The position numbers and the translations under genes are program-made. From Verrucomicrobiota bacterium (GTDB taxonomy: Bacteria; Verrucomicrobiota; Verrucomicrobiia; Chthoniobacterales; JAFAMB01), in NCBI GenBank assembly GCA_019242435.1, contig JAFAVN010000167.1, forward strand, positions 1 through 14,262: 14,262 nucleotides of DNA, in the 5' to 3' direction. How positions within the stretch are numbered: the first letter of the stretch is position 1; each line of letters starts with the position of its first letter. The notes under the pieces were generated by a model. The model did no database searches and had not been told where the DNA came from. It was given only the letters and a program-made list of their open reading frames with translations. Shown here in pieces: positions 12,443 through 14,262 of the stretch.

Positions 12443-12444
12443 AT

Positions 12445-14262
12445 TTAAGATCCTTTCTGATCCAGGACCGCCGCCACGATCTGGGCAGGGACCGGTTCGA
12501 AATGGGAAGGTTCCATGGTGTAGGAAGAGCGCCCTTTAGACAGCGACCGAATAGCGGTGGCATAGCCGAACATTTCGGCGAGTGGCACTTCAGCGCGAAT
12601 CACTGTGGCCATGGACTTGGCCTCCATACTCATGATGCGCCCGCGTCGGCGATTCAGGTCTCCCATGATATCACCCTGGTATTCATCCGGCGTTTCGACC
12701 TCGACCTTCATGATCGGTTCCAGCAGGATCGAGCCGCCCTTCTTGAACGCGTCCTTCATTGCAAAAATGGCGGCGAGCTTAAACGCCAATTCGTTCGAAT
12801 CGACGTCGTGGTAGGAACCATCAACGATATCGACGTGCAGATCGATGACCGGAAAACCGCCGATCAGACCGTTTAAAACGGCCTCTTCAATGCCTTTCTT
12901 AACGGCAGGGATGTATTCCTTCGGAATCGTGCCACCGACCACCTTGTTATCGACCGATAACCCCTTACCGCGTTCCCGAGGTTCGACATTCACAATCACG
13001 TGGCCGTATTGACCGCGCCCACCGGATTGTTTGATCAGCTTGCCTTCGCCTGTCGCATTCTTAGTGATCGTTTCGCGATAGGCGATTTGAGGTTTGCCTG
13101 CGTTCGCGTCGACCTTGAATTCGCGCAACATCCGGTCCCGGATAATCTCCAGATGGAGCTCACCCATCCCGGCAATGATAGTCTGACCAGTGTCTTCGTT
13201 GGTGTAAACTCGAAAAGTAGGGTCCTCTTCCGCCAGCCGTTGTAGGGCGTTCGACATCTTCTCCTGGTCCAGCTTGGTCTTAGGCTCGATTGCCATCGAG
13301 ATGACCGGGTCAGGGAACGACGGCGGTTCCAGTAGAATCGGGCTATCTTCATCGCAAAGCGTATCACCAGTGGTGATATTCTTGATGCCGACAATAGCGG
13401 CGATATCGCCGGAGTAGCAGGTCTCGATATCTTCTCGCTTATCCGCTTGGATCTGGATCAACCGGCTGATTCTCTCACGTTTGCCGGTTCGCGGATTGAA
13501 AACGGTATCGCCCTTAGAGAGCTTTCCGGAATAAACCCGGAAGAAAACCAACTTGCCGACGAATGGGTCGCTCCAGAGCTTGAAAGCTAGCGAACAGAAC
13601 TCACCATTATCATCAGTGACAGCTTCTTTTTCCTCGCTCGTATCCGGATCAATACCTCTAGCGGGCGGGATATCCAGCGGGCTCGGGAGATAATCGATAA
13701 CGGCGTCCACCAGGTATTGGACCCCCTTGTTCTTGAAGGCGGATCCCCCGGCGACCGGGATGAATTTGTTGGAGATCGTTAGGCGGCGGATACCGGCCTT
13801 CAGGTCCTTCGCAGTAATTGGCTTTTCTTCTAAGAACAGGGTGCCGACTTCATCATCGAGGTCTGCGACCTGCTCGATCAAGTCGCTGTATGCCTGCTCG
13901 ACCAACTCTTCATATTCAGCCGGAACCTCGGCGACTTCGTAGGTTGAACCTAATACGTCGTTATCCGAATACAGGACTGCCTTCTTATTAATAATGTCGA
14001 GCTGGCCGCGAAGATGATCTTCTTTCCCCAGCGGGATTAAAACCGGCCACGCATTGGCACCGAGCTTGGTGCGCATTTCCTTGATGACGTTCTCGAAATT
14101 AGCGCCAACGCGATCCATCTTATTAACGAAGCAGATCCGCGGCACCTGATATTTATTTGCCTGGCGCCATACCGTCTCGGTCTGCGGTTGCACACCGGCG
14201 ACGCTGTCAAACACTAAAATGGCCCCGTCTAGCACCCGCAACGAGCGCTCGACCTCGGCCGT
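12445..14262 (-). CDS. fusA: Translation elongation factor G (partial, N-terminus beyond window)
   Basis: EF-G is the GTPase that drives ribosomal translocation and, with RRF, ribosome recycling. The frame stays open to the window edge; 605 residues are visible, starting TAEVERSLRVLDGA. The P-loop and switch regions (about 95-100 residues) are outside. The G4 motif NKMD is at visible residues 47-50 and a G5-like GGSAFKNKGV at about 172-181. Domain II follows (about 222-305), then domain III with RLAEEDPTFRVYTNEDTGQT. Domain IV has GRGQYGHVIVNVEPRERG and the tip loop YHDVDSNE, containing the histidine that enters the decoding site. Domain V has GDLNRRRGRIMSMEAK and SLSKGRSSYTMEPSHFEPVP. No truncation is seen in the visible part. 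Confidence 0.98.
   Translation of the reverse strand, partial: TAEVERSLRVLDGAILVFDSVAGVQPQTETVWRQANKYQVPRICFVNKMDRVGANFENVIKEMRTKLGANAWPVLIPLGKEDHLRGQLDIINKKAVLYSDNDVLGSTYEVAEVPAEYEELVEQAYSDLIEQVADLDDEVGTLFLEEKPITAKDLKAGIRRLTISNKFIPVAGGSAFKNKGVQYLVDAVIDYLPSPLDIPPARGIDPDTSEEKEAVTDDNGEFCSLAFKLWSDPFVGKLVFFRVYSGKLSKGDTVFNPRTGKRERISRLIQIQADKREDIETCYSGDIAAIVGIKNITTGDTLCDEDSPILLEPPSFPDPVISMAIEPKTKLDQEKMSNALQRLAEEDPTFRVYTNEDTGQTIIAGMGELHLEIIRDRMLREFKVDANAGKPQIAYRETITKNATGEGKLIKQSGGRGQYGHVIVNVEPRERGKGLSVDNKVVGGTIPKEYIPAVKKGIEEAVLNGLIGGFPVIDLHVDIVDGSYHDVDSNELAFKLAAIFAMKDAFKKGGSILLEPIMKVEVETPDEYQGDIMGDLNRRRGRIMSMEAKSMATVIRAEVPLAEMFGYATAIRSLSKGRSSYTMEPSHFEPVPAQIVAAVLDQKGS

Noticed and set aside
1..14262. 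A novel multi-gene defence, biosynthetic or mobile system
   Set aside because: Every coding stretch is accounted for by known translation or secretion genes; no unknown conserved ORF, integrase, transposase or toxin-like gene is visible.

Overview
The window is almost entirely one translation-apparatus gene cluster, read on the minus strand. In transcription order it holds fusA (partial) - rpsJ - rplC - rplD - rplW - rplB - rpsS - rplV - rpsC - rplP - rpmC - rpsQ - rplN - rplX - rplE - rpsH - rplF - rplR - rpsE - rplO - secY - [adk remnant] - map - infA - rpmJ - rpsM - rpsK (partial). This is the fused str/S10/spc/alpha super-operon of bacteria. Both ends are cut: fusA lacks about its first 95-100 codons and rpsK lacks most of its S11 domain.

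Several gene absences point to the PVC group, most likely a soil-type Verrucomicrobiota. There is no tuf between fusA and rpsJ, no rpsN (S14) between rplE and rpsH, and no rpmD (L30) between rpsE and rplO. From memory, Chlamydiae share these three traits. The adk-map-infA-rpmJ-rpsM-rpsK order is the widespread non-proteobacterial order. Ala/Pro/Lys-rich tails on S11, S17 and L22, and a short repeat typical of environmental Verrucomicrobiota/Planctomycetes genomes, fit this. The lineage is inference; no 16S rRNA gene is present.

Layout: 12445-14262 encodes EF-G; 7163-12442 encodes the S10-operon proteins; 3488-7153 encodes the spc proteins L14 to L15; 1970-3475 encodes the SecY translocon channel with an apparent extra C-terminal membrane helix; 1-1904 encodes methionine aminopeptidase, IF-1, L36, S13 and the start of S11. 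Genes are packed with 2-35 nt gaps or 4-nt ATGA overlaps. Only three gaps exceed 60 nt, and each holds something. Between rpsE and rplO is a repeat/hairpin element in the L30 slot. Between secY and map is the first ~15 codons of an adenylate kinase gene, ending just after its Walker A lysine. Between infA and rpmJ is a hairpin plus U-tract that looks like an intrinsic terminator or attenuator.

The gene products assemble the ribosome (S and L proteins), start and drive translation (IF-1, EF-G), export membrane proteins (SecY) and trim nascent N-termini (Map). The window contains no new multi-gene system. The noteworthy signals are the adk fossil, the internal terminator, the repeat in the L30 slot, the eleventh SecY helix and the ribosomal protein extensions. 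Start codons were moved from the longest reading frame for rpsM, rpmC and rplV because of Shine-Dalgarno position and family length.
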